Assembly (NCBI GenBank): GCA_016704445.1
Contig: JADJAE010000003.1
Location: 124,001 to 188,000 of the forward strand
DNA from: Deltaproteobacteria bacterium
GTDB lineage: Bacteria; Myxococcota_A; Polyangia; Polyangiales; Ga0077539
DNA length: 64,000 bases
Direction of reading: 5' to 3'
The first letter of the stretch is position 1. Every line of letters starts with the position of its first letter. Made by a program: the position numbers and the translations under genes. Under the pieces are notes generated by a model. It was not told the DNA's origin and made no database searches. It saw only the letters and a list, made by a program, of their open reading frames with translations. This document shows, one piece after another, positions 49,942-58,138 of this stretch.

Positions 49942-51234
49942 TCAGCGCGCTTCGAGGACCACGGGCGAGGCGACCGGGTCGGCCCCCGGCGACGGGCGCC
50001 CAAGCTGACCGAAGGCGTTGTCTCCCCAGCAGAGCACCGAGTGATCGCGCCGCAGCGCGCAGCTCGCGCCGTCGTCCGCGCCGCGAGAGAGCGCGAGGGA
50101 CTGCACCTCCGTCAGGCCGACCACCGCCGTGGGCACCCTGCGCACGCCGCCGACGGTGCCGAGCCCCAGCTGTCCGTGGTGGTTCGATCCCCAGCAGCGC
50201 ACCGTGGCGTCCTCCATCACCGCGCAGGTGTGGAGGCCCCCCGCGGCGATCTGGCGCACTCCAGCGAGCCCTCGCACCGGCACGGCCACGTTCGATCCGC
50301 CCGGGGCCCCGCCGCCGAGCTGTCCGACGTCGTTGCGCCCCCAGCAGCGGACGGTGCCGTCGCCCAGCCTCGCGCAGCCATGCTCCCGCCCGACCGCGAT
50401 CTGCACGGCTCCGGCGACCCCCACCACCGGCGTTGGGCGGCGGCGCGTCACGCGGCTGCGATCGCCCACCTGCCCCCGGCGGTTGAGCCCCCAGCAGCGG
50501 ACGGTGCCGTTCGAGAGGCGAGCGCAGGTGTGGCCCGATCCGGCCGCGACCTCCGCGACGTCGCGCAGCCCGGTGACCAGGGTCGGAGCGAAGGGAGCCC
50601 GGACGCTCCCGTCTCCGAGCTGGCCGTTCTCGTTGTTGCCCCAGCAGCGCACCGTGCCATCGCGATGGCGGGTGCAGGTCTGGTCGCGCCCTGTGGTGAT
50701 CTCCTCCGCCTCCGTCACGGCCCGCAGCTCCGTGGGACGATCGAGCGTGGGAACCTGATCGACGCCGGACTGCCCGGTGCGGTTGTCGCCCCAGCAGAAG
50801 ACCCTGCCGTCGTCGCGGCGGGCGCAGGTATGGAAGGTTCCGGCCGATGCCTGGACCATCGTGCCGGTGAGACCTGGCACCGCGGTCGGGCTCTGGGTGA
50901 AGGGCGTCGCCGAGGCAGCGGCCCTCCCGAGCTGCGCCTCGCGGTTGCGTCCCCAGCAGCGCAGTGCGCCGTCGGACATCACCGCGCAGGCGTGCCACTC
51001 GCCCATGGCGATGGAGGAGATCACCGGGGGCTCGTCCGCAGGAGCGGGCGCCGAGGTGCCGCCATCGCCCGGATGCACCGAGCTCGAAGGGGGCTCGCTC
51101 GTCGAGGCGTCGACCGTCTCCGCCACGGCCCCGGCGTCGGTGGGCAGCGTCGCGGCCGACCGCACCGAGGGAGCGCGCCCGGTGCATCCCCCGCCCAGAG
51201 CCACGAACATCGCCCACAGGATCCGAGTCTTCAC
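49942..51234 (-). CDS. RCC1-repeat lipoprotein
   Basis: About 430 residues from the GTG at 51234, which gives the lipoprotein signal RILWAMFVALGGGC (Cys 17); an ATG-equivalent 14 codons upstream would add a charged lead. A Ser/Thr/Asp/Pro stalk leads into seven RCC1-type blades, each with the pattern H-x-C-A ... G-x-V-x-C-W-G-x-N-x-x-G-Q-L-G (for example HACAVMSDGALRCWGRN, HTCARLSNGTVRCWGLN, ASCALRRDHSVLCWGDN). The two Cys per blade are characteristic of the myxobacterial cell-surface version. Propeller probably used for binding. Upstream it faces the deacetylase gene divergently. Confidence 0.88.
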   Translation of the reverse strand: MKTRILWAMFVALGGGCTGRAPSVRSAATLPTDAGAVAETVDASTSEPPSSSVHPGDGGTSAPAPADEPPVISSIAMGEWHACAVMSDGALRCWGRNREAQLGRAAASATPFTQSPTAVPGLTGTMVQASAGTFHTCARRDDGRVFCWGDNRTGQSGVDQVPTLDRPTELRAVTEAEEITTGRDQTCTRHRDGTVRCWGNNENGQLGDGSVRAPFAPTLVTGLRDVAEVAAGSGHTCARLSNGTVRCWGLNRRGQVGDRSRVTRRRPTPVVGVAGAVQIAVGREHGCARLGDGTVRCWGRNDVGQLGGGAPGGSNVAVPVRGLAGVRQIAAGGLHTCAVMEDATVRCWGSNHHGQLGLGTVGGVRRVPTAVVGLTEVQSLALSRGADDGASCALRRDHSVLCWGDNAFGQLGRPSPGADPVASPVVLEAR

Positions 51235-51332
51235 GTCGCCAGGATCGTACAGAACCTCCCGCGACGCAGAGCCCAATCGCTACCGGCGCGGGGACCTTCG
51301 TGGCACCTTTGCCGCAGAACCCCGATCCCTGA

Positions 51333-53684
51333 ATGTCCTTCCTTTCTACTGCCCTTCGATGCGCCTCCGTCCTCGGTCTCGCCCTCGCGATGGGATGCGA
51401 GCGGGACCCGGGGCGCGCCGACGTTCCATCCCCCCTCGACGCCTCGTGGGATCGGGTCGACGCCAGCGCGAAGGACACCGCGTCGGATCTCGTGGATGCC
51501 ACCGTCGATGCCACCGTCGCCGACCTGCCCTCCACGGACATGGGCCACCCCCTCCCTGACGGGGCGCTGGTCGACGTGCGCCTCGGTGACCTTTCCCCCT
51601 TCGTGGCGGACTGCTCGGTCCCCCTCGGAGACCCGCGACGAGAGCCCCAGGAGACGCTCTGCGACGGGATCGACAACGACTGCGACGGCCAGGTCGATCT
51701 GCTGCTTCCCTCCGGTCCCAACGCCTGCTCCGTCGAGGCCCGAGGGGTCTGCTCGACTGGCTGGGCAGGCTGCGCGGAGGGAGCCCGGCGTTGCTTCGCG
51801 CCCGGTCCTTCGCCCGAGGTCTCCGACGGGCTCGACAACGACTGCGACGGGGTCGTCGACAACGCCAGGGCGGCGGCCCTGCGACCCCGAGTGCTCGTGC
51901 TCGCGCCTCGCTACCTCTGGACCAAAGGTGGCGACGAGATCCGCGCCCTCGCGTCGATCCTCGACCAGTGGGGCATCCCCTACGACCTGCCCACCCCCGA
52001 CACGGAGTTCAGCGCCGCGCTGCGGGGATTGCTCGGGCGCTACTCCCTCGCCATCGTGCCCGGCTACCTCGAAGGCGACGCCGTGGACACGATAGCCCGG
52101 CTCTACCTCGAGGAGTTCGCGACCGCGGGCGGCGTGGTGCTGCTCCACAAACCGCTGACTTCACCCTCCTCGGCGGAGGTCCTTCGCCTCGCGGGGCTGC
52201 GCCGCACCACCCGCCGCACCGACGTCACCTCCCTTCGCATCGGTGGCGTCGCCGTCCCTGCGGTGCGCTCTCTCGACACCGCCGAGGAGCGCGACCTTCT
52301 GGTCACCGACGACCCCTCCGCGCGTCCGGTCGAGACCTTCGTCCTCGAGCCCGATTCCGAGGCGTCCACGGTCATCGCCGCGCGGGCCTTCGCGGGGGCG
52401 ACGGAGGTCGGCGCGGTGCTCACCCGGAGGGGGTTGGGCCACGGCGCGGTCTACACCCTTGGGCACGACCTCCACTCCTGGTCGCACTACCGCTGCTACG
52501 TGAACTGCTTCGAGCCCGCGGGCGACGTGCTGGGGCTGCTGATCCGCGACGCGCTGCGCGAGGGCGCCGGGGGTCACGTGGTGTTCAAGCACACGGTCCC
52601 GGGCGTCGAGGACGCCCTCCTCCTCTCGACGCACGACATCGACGCGACGGAGTCGGCGCGCTCCGGCCCGTGGGGGGCCGCCGGGGCGACGCAGATGGCC
52701 TCGGTGCTTCACGGCCGCGGGGCGATCGGCAGCTTCTTCTTCACCACCGACTACGTGAGCGGCTGGTGGGATCCGGCGACCGTCCGCTCGGTCTGCGCGC
52801 TGGGGATGTGTCCCGTCGGGGGTCACTCGGTGCGCCACTTCGCGTCGCCGGCCTCGCAGCCCGTGGGCGACTGCTCGGAGCGCTTCCCGGGCTACGTCCC
52901 TACGACCCTCGCGGAGTCGACCCTCTGCGGCGAGGCGCGGGTCTCGCTGATGCTCGCGGGCGAGGCCGCGGGGAGCGCCGCCGTCGCCTGGAGGTCGCCC
53001 TTCCTCGACGTGCACCCGCGGCTCTTCGACGTGCTCTCCGAGCAGGGCGTGCGGGTGGACTCGAGCTTCGCCGTCGGCGACTTCAAGACCAACCTCCCGC
53101 TCGACCTCGCGGCCACCTTCCACCGCCAGGATCTCTTCCATCACCGTGGCCTCACCGAGCTGCCCGTGACGCTCGATGACGGCTTCGGCGCCCGCGACGA
53201 GCACGGCACCCTCCGCACGGAGCTTCAGGCCTCCAACGCCTCGAGCTTCTTGAGCGCGTGGTCCTCCGTGATGCTGCGCAACGCCGCGAACAACGCCCAC
53301 ACGACCCTGCTGCTACACCCCTCCTTCGGCGTGGGCCACGGGCCGGAGAACCTCCAGGTGAAGCTCGCCGTCGTCGACCGGCTGCTGCAGCTCGCGGCCG
53401 CGGCGGGCCTCCGCACGGACGTCTCCGTCACGGCGCTCGACGCCTTCTGGAGGGCGCGCCGCGGGGCCCTCGTCGACGCGACCTACGACTCGACGCGCGG
53501 CTACCAGGGGACCATCACCGCAGGCCCGACCTCGGTCCCCGGGCTCACGCTGGAGTTCGGCGACGCCCTCCGCAGCTTCGACTGCCCCGACTGCGGACCC
53601 ACCCGCCTCGCTGGGCGTCGCGTGGTGCTGCTGGGCGCGCTGCCGCCGGGCCGACGCGTGGAGTTCACGGCGCTACCCCGGTAG
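51333..53684 (+). CDS. Lipoprotein with MopE-type motifs and NodB-like polysaccharide deacetylase domain
   Basis: Protein of 783 residues. Lipoprotein signal SVLGLALAMGC (Cys 22); an Asp/Thr/Val stalk with repeated VDATVDATV; two MopE-like calcium motifs (CDGIDNDCDGQVD and SDGLDNDCDGVVD, about residues 110-170). An alpha/beta domain follows from about residue 185 (PRVLVLAPRYLWTKGGDEI). The C-terminal part carries NodB deacetylase motifs: HDID near 433, HSVRH near 500, WRSPF near 552 and LLLHPSFG near 658, consistent with an intact metal site. It should remove acyl groups from a surface glycan. Location next to a GT2 synthase/export module suggests it tailors that polymer; this is inference. 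Confidence 0.82.
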   Translation: MSFLSTALRCASVLGLALAMGCERDPGRADVPSPLDASWDRVDASAKDTASDLVDATVDATVADLPSTDMGHPLPDGALVDVRLGDLSPFVADCSVPLGDPRREPQETLCDGIDNDCDGQVDLLLPSGPNACSVEARGVCSTGWAGCAEGARRCFAPGPSPEVSDGLDNDCDGVVDNARAAALRPRVLVLAPRYLWTKGGDEIRALASILDQWGIPYDLPTPDTEFSAALRGLLGRYSLAIVPGYLEGDAVDTIARLYLEEFATAGGVVLLHKPLTSPSSAEVLRLAGLRRTTRRTDVTSLRIGGVAVPAVRSLDTAEERDLLVTDDPSARPVETFVLEPDSEASTVIAARAFAGATEVGAVLTRRGLGHGAVYTLGHDLHSWSHYRCYVNCFEPAGDVLGLLIRDALREGAGGHVVFKHTVPGVEDALLLSTHDIDATESARSGPWGAAGATQMASVLHGRGAIGSFFFTTDYVSGWWDPATVRSVCALGMCPVGGHSVRHFASPASQPVGDCSERFPGYVPTTLAESTLCGEARVSLMLAGEAAGSAAVAWRSPFLDVHPRLFDVLSEQGVRVDSSFAVGDFKTNLPLDLAATFHRQDLFHHRGLTELPVTLDDGFGARDEHGTLRTELQASNASSFLSAWSSVMLRNAANNAHTTLLLHPSFGVGHGPENLQVKLAVVDRLLQLAAAAGLRTDVSVTALDAFWRARRGALVDATYDSTRGYQGTITAGPTSVPGLTLEFGDALRSFDCPDCGPTRLAGRRVVLLGALPPGRRVEFTALPR

Positions 53685-53700
53685 GGCCCGCCGCCGCGTG

Positions 53701-53756
53701 TGCGAATCGTGCACAGTGGTTGCGATTCGAACATGGAATAGAACACCTCGTTCTAT
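53701..53756. promoter_or_regulatory. Two inverted repeats upstream of the Cys-rich repeat lipoprotein
   Basis: CGAATCG (53703-53709) pairs with CGATTCG (53723-53729) around a 13-base loop. ATAGAAC-ACCTC-GTTCTAT (53738-53756) is a perfect 7+7 palindrome with a 5-base centre. The stretch is distinctly less GC-rich than its surroundings. The first may end the deacetylase transcript; the second looks like an operator, centred roughly 58 bp before the probable transcription start. Confidence 0.5.
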
Positions 53757-53767
53757 CGGCAATTCCG

Positions 53768-53797
53768 CTGACCCGACCGGTGGGTTGGGCATATCGT
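53768..53797 (+). promoter_or_regulatory. Candidate promoter of the Cys-rich repeat lipoprotein
   Basis: CTGACC (53768-53773), 18 bp, TATCGT (53792-53797, fits TANNNT). The hexamer ends 6 nt before TTG 53804 and 9 nt before TTG 53807. Confidence 0.4.
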
Positions 53798-53803
53798 ACA
53801 GGC

Positions 53804-54924
53804 TTGTTGAGAGTCGTTCGTAGACCGCTGCTGCCCTGGGCGTTCGCGCTCGCGACGGCTTCCTGCGCGCTGCAGAACCCCTCCGCGCGCATCGCAGCGG
53901 AGTCGGATGCACGCGTCGTCGACACGGCCCCGGTCGACGCCTCCGATGTCCCGATGTGCTCGATGTGCTCGACGTCCTCGACGCATCGACGGACACCCCG
54001 ACGGACGCCGGCGTCGTCGACGTGATGGACGCCGCGGTCGTCGATGCGAACGATGCCTCCACGCTCGACTCTCCCCCCGCGGACATCTCCGCCGACGATG
54101 GGAGCACCCTCGACGCTCCCGTCCTCGACGCTCCGACCATCGACTCCCCGACCATCGACTCCCCGACCATCGACTCCCCGACCATCGACTCCCCCGTCGT
54201 CGACTCTCCCGTCGTCGACTCTCCCATCGTCGACGCGCCCGATGGGCCGGCCCAACTCGACACCGGTCGCCTCGATACCGGCCCTGGCAAGGACGTCGGC
54301 TCGATCGACACCGGCATGCTCGTGACGGGACCTGTCTCTGGATCCTGTGGTGGCAACGGCCAGGCCTGCTGCAACAACGGCCGCTGCGACACCGACCGCG
54401 TCTGCACGCCCCGCGCGGGAACGACCCCCATCTGCCTCGACTGCGGCGGCAACGGGCAGCCCTGCTGCGACTTCGGCCGCTGTGACACCGGCGCAGCGTG
54501 CACCCCGCGCGTCGGGACGACGCCCATCTGCCTGAGCTGCGGCGGCAACAACGAGGCCTGCTGCGCCAACGGGAGGTGCGGCACCGGCCGGGTGTGCACC
54601 GCGCGCGTCGCCACCTGGGCCATCTGCCGGGACTGCGGCGGCAACGGGCAGCCCTGCTGCGAGTACGGCCGCTGTGACCCGGCGCGCGCCTGCGTGGTGC
54701 TCCCTGGGGCGCCTCCGATGTGCCTCGACTGCGGCGGCAACGGCCAGGTCTGCTGCGACCAGGGCCGCTGCGATGCCGATCGCACCTGCGTGCCGAGGGT
54801 GGGCACCATCCCGTTCTGCCTCGACTGCGGCGGCAACGGGCAGCCCTGCTGCGGAGGCGTGAGCTGCGACGCCCCGCGCTCGTGCGTTCAGCGCGCGGGG
54901 GAGCCGTACCCCTACTGTCGCTGA
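53804..54924 (+). CDS. Lipoprotein with TIDSP stalk repeats and six Cys-rich repeats, one frameshift
   Basis: About 373 residues from TTG 53804 (53807 also possible). Signal RRPLLPWAFALATASC (Cys 21). Near 53951 one C is missing from a CCCC run; restored, the text is DASDVPDVLDVLDVLDAST. Then comes an Asp/Ser/Pro stalk built of 15-bp tandem repeats (54106-54240, units such as TIDSP and VVDSP). The C-terminal ~190 residues are six repeats of about 32 residues of the form CGGNGQPCC-x-x-GRCD-x-x-x-x-C-x-PR-x-G-x-x-P-x-CLD. Each repeat has six Cys, likely a disulfide-knot module. Probably a long, rigid surface protein. Convergent with the receiver gene (7 bp apart). Confidence 0.75.
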
Positions 54925-54931
54925 AGCCCTC

Positions 54932-55327
54932 TCACTTCGCTTCGAGCAGCGCCGTCACCTGCTGCACGACCAGCTCGGGCTCGACAGGCTTGGAGAGAAA
55001 GAGGTCGGCCCCGCACTCCGTCGCCCAGAAGCGGTCCTCTGGCTCCGAGCGGGTGGTCAGGATCACGACGATGGGCGGGTGCTCCAGGCGCTTGAGCTCG
55101 CGGCAGAGCTGATAGCCGTTCACCTCGGGCAGCATCACCTCGAGAATCGCAAGGTCGGGCCGGTCGCGGCGCGCCGCCTCCAGCACCTGGGCGCCGTCGT
55201 GCAGCACCGTCGTGACATGGCCGAGCGCGCAGAGCCGCTGGTGGATGGGCTCGACCGCGGCGGGGTTGTCGTCGACCAGAAACACCCGTGATCCGGGCCT
55301 CACCACGACGGCGCCTTCGTTTGACAT
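54932..55327 (-). CDS. Stand-alone receiver domain with Glu at the phospho-acceptor position
   Basis: Protein of 131 residues, one CheY-like receiver and nothing else. Acidic pair D19-D20 (VFLVDDNPAAVEPI), T91 (VVILTTRSEPED) and K113 (LFLSKPVEPE) are in place, but the strand that should end in Asp reads PDLAILEVMLPEVNGYQ: E63 (codon GAG) replaces the phosphorylated Asp. It may be locked in an active-like state or act as a phosphorylation-independent adaptor. It starts 1 bp after the GT2 synthase gene, so it is made with it and probably regulates it or its complex. The ATG at 55327 was preferred to one 12 codons upstream that overlaps the synthase. Confidence 0.85.
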   Translation of the reverse strand: MSNEGAVVVRPGSRVFLVDDNPAAVEPIHQRLCALGHVTTVLHDGAQVLEAARRDRPDLAILEVMLPEVNGYQLCRELKRLEHPPIVVILTTRSEPEDRFWATECGADLFLSKPVEPELVVQQVTALLEAK

Positions 55328-55328
55328 C

Positions 55329-56843
55329 TCAGCTTCCGCCTGCAGAAAAGCCCTGCCTCGCAAACTTGTCCCACCCCTTCTTGCCCTTCAAGAAATCCCA
55401 TAGCCCGCGGAGCTGCCAGATGGCGAGGTACTGCCGGTATCCGAAGCTGGACACGAAGCCCATCGCGATGAGCAGCAGCACGTCGCGGGCGCGTCGATAG
55501 GGGAAGAGCGCGAGCCCCTCCGCGGAGCCGCCGTGAAGGCGCTCGGCGCGGATGCAGAGCAGCACCGCGAGGGTCGAGAGGCAGAGGTTGACCGCCGTCG
55601 CGAAGGCGAGGAAGGCGAGGAAGGCCGTGAGCGACAGGAAGCCGAGCAGCGAGGACACGACGAGCAGCACGTAGCCGAGGCACTCCAGCACCGGCGCCAT
55701 GGCCTCGAAGACGAGCTGGTAGGGGAGCGCGAAGAGCCCGATGCGGCCGAAGCGGCGGCGAAACATCATCGCCCGGTGGTAGTTGAGCACCTCGAGCAGA
55801 CCGCGGTACCAGCGCGAGCGCTGCTTGCCGATGTCCCGGTAGTTCTCCGGCGCCTCGGTCCACGCGGTGGGGAAGGGGAGGGCCACGATGCGGCCGGGCA
55901 GGCCCTTGTCGAGCAGGTAGCGATGGAGCCGGACGACGATCTCCATGTCCTCGCAGACGGTGTGCGAGCCCGCCCCGCAGTACTCGATGCCGATGCGGCT
56001 GCGCATGTACCTGGTGAGAAAGCCGCCGATGGCGATGACGAGGTCGCGCCGCATCAGCGCGAACACCCCCGAGAGGATCAGCACGGAGTTGAGCGCCGTG
56101 AGCGCCGTGCGGCCCTGGGCGAAGGAGCGCATGTACTCCACGATCTGGAAGCGGGCGATCCACGCCGCGGGGATGCGGGCCTCGACGATGCGGCCGCCCT
56201 CGATGCGGGAGCCGTTGGTGAGCCCCACCTGCACGCCCACCGCGACGACCTCCTTCGGCGCCGCCTGGATGGGCCTCGCGGCGAGCAGGAGCGCGTCGGG
56301 CACCAGCAGGCTGTCGGCGTCCATGCTGGTGACGAACTCGCCACGAGACACGTTGATCGCGGCGTTGAGGGCGTCTGCCTTGCCGCCGTTCTCCTTGTCG
56401 ATGAGCACCAGCCGTCGCAGGCCCGGAGGCAGCGGGGCGCGCGACTCGTAGAAGGCCCTGATCGGCGCGGTGCCGAGGTGGTCGTCGTACTCGAACTCCG
56501 CGCGCACGAACTGAAACTCCTTGAGGAGCACCTGGACCGTGCGGTCCTTCGAGCCGTCGTTGCAGATCACGATCTCGAAGGCGGGGTAGGTGAGCCGCAG
56601 CAGCGAGCGCACGCTCTCCGCGATGGTGACCTCCTCGTTGTAGGCGGGCACCAGCAGCGTCACCAGCGGCAGGAAGCGCTCGTCGAGCGTGCGCGCCGCG
56701 GGCCGCACCTGCTCGGCCTGCAGCTCTCGGCGGATCGAGAAGAAGCTCAGCACCACGAAGCCGAGGTTGAGCAGGAAGTAGGTGGTCACGTAGGCCACCA
56801 CCACGCTGTCGAGGGCGATCAGTACGACCTGGAAGAAGCTCAT
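55329..56843 (-). CDS. Membrane GT2 polysaccharide synthase (PgaC/NodC/BcsA-like)
   Basis: Processive glycosyltransferase family 2 enzyme of 504 residues. Two N-terminal membrane segments, then the cytoplasmic GT-A domain: VPAYNEE (65-71), NDGS with D96, ENGGKADALN (151-160), DAD (175-177), the catalytic CED (297-299) and QRSRW (341-345, QxxRW). These are followed by four or so C-terminal membrane segments (LECLGYVLLVVSSLLGFLSL). This motif set marks beta-glycan synthases such as PNAG, hyaluronan or cellulose synthases; there is no PilZ domain. It lies between a receiver-only protein (1 bp) and a toroid lipoprotein (8 bp). The product is not predictable from sequence alone. Confidence 0.9.
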   Translation of the reverse strand: MSFFQVVLIALDSVVVAYVTTYFLLNLGFVVLSFFSIRRELQAEQVRPAARTLDERFLPLVTLLVPAYNEEVTIAESVRSLLRLTYPAFEIVICNDGSKDRTVQVLLKEFQFVRAEFEYDDHLGTAPIRAFYESRAPLPPGLRRLVLIDKENGGKADALNAAINVSRGEFVTSMDADSLLVPDALLLAARPIQAAPKEVVAVGVQVGLTNGSRIEGGRIVEARIPAAWIARFQIVEYMRSFAQGRTALTALNSVLILSGVFALMRRDLVIAIGGFLTRYMRSRIGIEYCGAGSHTVCEDMEIVVRLHRYLLDKGLPGRIVALPFPTAWTEAPENYRDIGKQRSRWYRGLLEVLNYHRAMMFRRRFGRIGLFALPYQLVFEAMAPVLECLGYVLLVVSSLLGFLSLTAFLAFLAFATAVNLCLSTLAVLLCIRAERLHGGSAEGLALFPYRRARDVLLLIAMGFVSSFGYRQYLAIWQLRGLWDFLKGKKGWDKFARQGFSAGGS

Positions 56844-56851
56844 CCCTCGCG

Positions 56852-58138
56852 CTATCCGCCGAACACTACCGGACGGCGGTCGCGGCGCTCGATCTCGAGG
56901 AAGAGCAGCCACGCCGTGGGCGCCGCGGCGGCGAGGTCGGGGAAGTCCTCCGAGGCGGGCACCGCGTACACGACCCCGCCGTCGCCCTGGCGCTGGAGGG
57001 CGCGCAGCGAGTCGGAGAGCTCCTCGGCCTCGCGGGTGCGGCCCACTCGGAGCAGCGCCATGGCGACGCCCGCGGTCCCTTCGGCGAAGAGGGTCTCGGA
57101 GAAGTCCTGACCGGGGTGGTCGGGCGCCGTCCCAGCGTAGGGCGCGTAGCCTCGGAGGCCCGATCCCCGGCGGGTGAAGGTGCGGAGGGTGTAGTCGAGC
57201 GAGCGCTCGGCCCGCGCCCGGTCTCCCCGCGCGAGGAGGAAGAGCGCTCCCCACGCGCCCGCGGCGTCGAGGGCACGGTCGGTCACCGCGCCGCGCTCGG
57301 TCACCGCGACCGCGAAGCGCCCTTCGGAGGGGAGCCACAGGGCGTCGACGATGCGCGCCCCGAGCTGGTCGGCGGCGGCCCGGTAGCGCCCGGTCGGATC
57401 GCTCCCGGCGAGCGCGTCGAGGAGGAAGTAGGCGTCGATCTGGTGCTCCGTGGCGCAGTACGCGGCGACGTGGAGCGGGTCGAAGCTGCGGTAGTGGTCG
57501 CGCCACGCGCCCCGGCCACCAGGGACCAGGCCCGCGCGAGGGTCGCCCGCCGCGTCGATGCGCGAGGCCAGCAGCCGATCGGCGATGCGCTGCGCGTAGG
57601 GAGTGAAGCGCCGCTCGTGGGTGAGGGCGTCGTAGAGGGCCAGCGCGTAGCCGGCCCAGGCCACGGTGCCCGCGCGCACATAGCGGACGTTGTAGAAGCT
57701 CGGCGACGCGAGGCTGAAGGAGAAGCCCAGCGAGGCGTCGGGGGTGAGGAGCGTGGTGAGGGTGTTGCCGATGGCGCGGGCGTCGTCGCGCCGCCCCGCG
57801 ATCGAGAGGGCGATCATCGCGAGCGCGTCGTCGTAGACGAAGGAGCGATCGGCGAGGTACGGCTCCAGGGGATGACCCGGCGGGATGCGATAGCTCCTCA
57901 CCGCGAGGCGCTCGCAGTCGCGAAAGCTACAGCGCCCCAGCGGGAAGGCGCGCCCGTCCTCGTCGTAGGCCCCGGTCGCCGAGAAGGTCACCGGCGTGAG
58001 GAACTGCTCGGCGCGCCGCAGCGACTCGTCGACGGAGTAGGGGCGCGGGACGCAGGCGACGGACCCGACGAGCGCCGCGGCCACGACCCCGAGACCCCTG
58101 CGCAGCCCGGCGCGGCAACGGTGCGGAGGCCGAGGCAT
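56852..58138 (-). CDS. Lipoprotein with (alpha/alpha)-toroid, glycan-active enzyme-like fold
   Basis: About 428 residues from the ATG at 58138. Basic lead and lipoprotein signal LGVVAAALVGSVAC (Cys 29). The body repeats paired helices with conserved small and acidic residues: DRSFVYDDALAMIALSIAG, VRAGTVAWAGYALALYDALT, CATEHQIDAYFLLDALAG, DAAGAWGALFLLARGD and FAEGTAGVAMALLRVGR. This is the look of six-hairpin glycosidases, epimerases or lyases; Asp/Glu/His at hairpin tips could be catalytic. It is first in an operon with the GT2 synthase and receiver and divergent from the barrel protein. A glycan-trimming role during export is inferred. Confidence 0.7.
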   Translation of the reverse strand: MPRPPHRCRAGLRRGLGVVAAALVGSVACVPRPYSVDESLRRAEQFLTPVTFSATGAYDEDGRAFPLGRCSFRDCERLAVRSYRIPPGHPLEPYLADRSFVYDDALAMIALSIAGRRDDARAIGNTLTTLLTPDASLGFSFSLASPSFYNVRYVRAGTVAWAGYALALYDALTHERRFTPYAQRIADRLLASRIDAAGDPRAGLVPGGRGAWRDHYRSFDPLHVAAYCATEHQIDAYFLLDALAGSDPTGRYRAAADQLGARIVDALWLPSEGRFAVAVTERGAVTDRALDAAGAWGALFLLARGDRARAERSLDYTLRTFTRRGSGLRGYAPYAGTAPDHPGQDFSETLFAEGTAGVAMALLRVGRTREAEELSDSLRALQRQGDGGVVYAVPASEDFPDLAAAAPTAWLLFLEIERRDRRPVVFGG

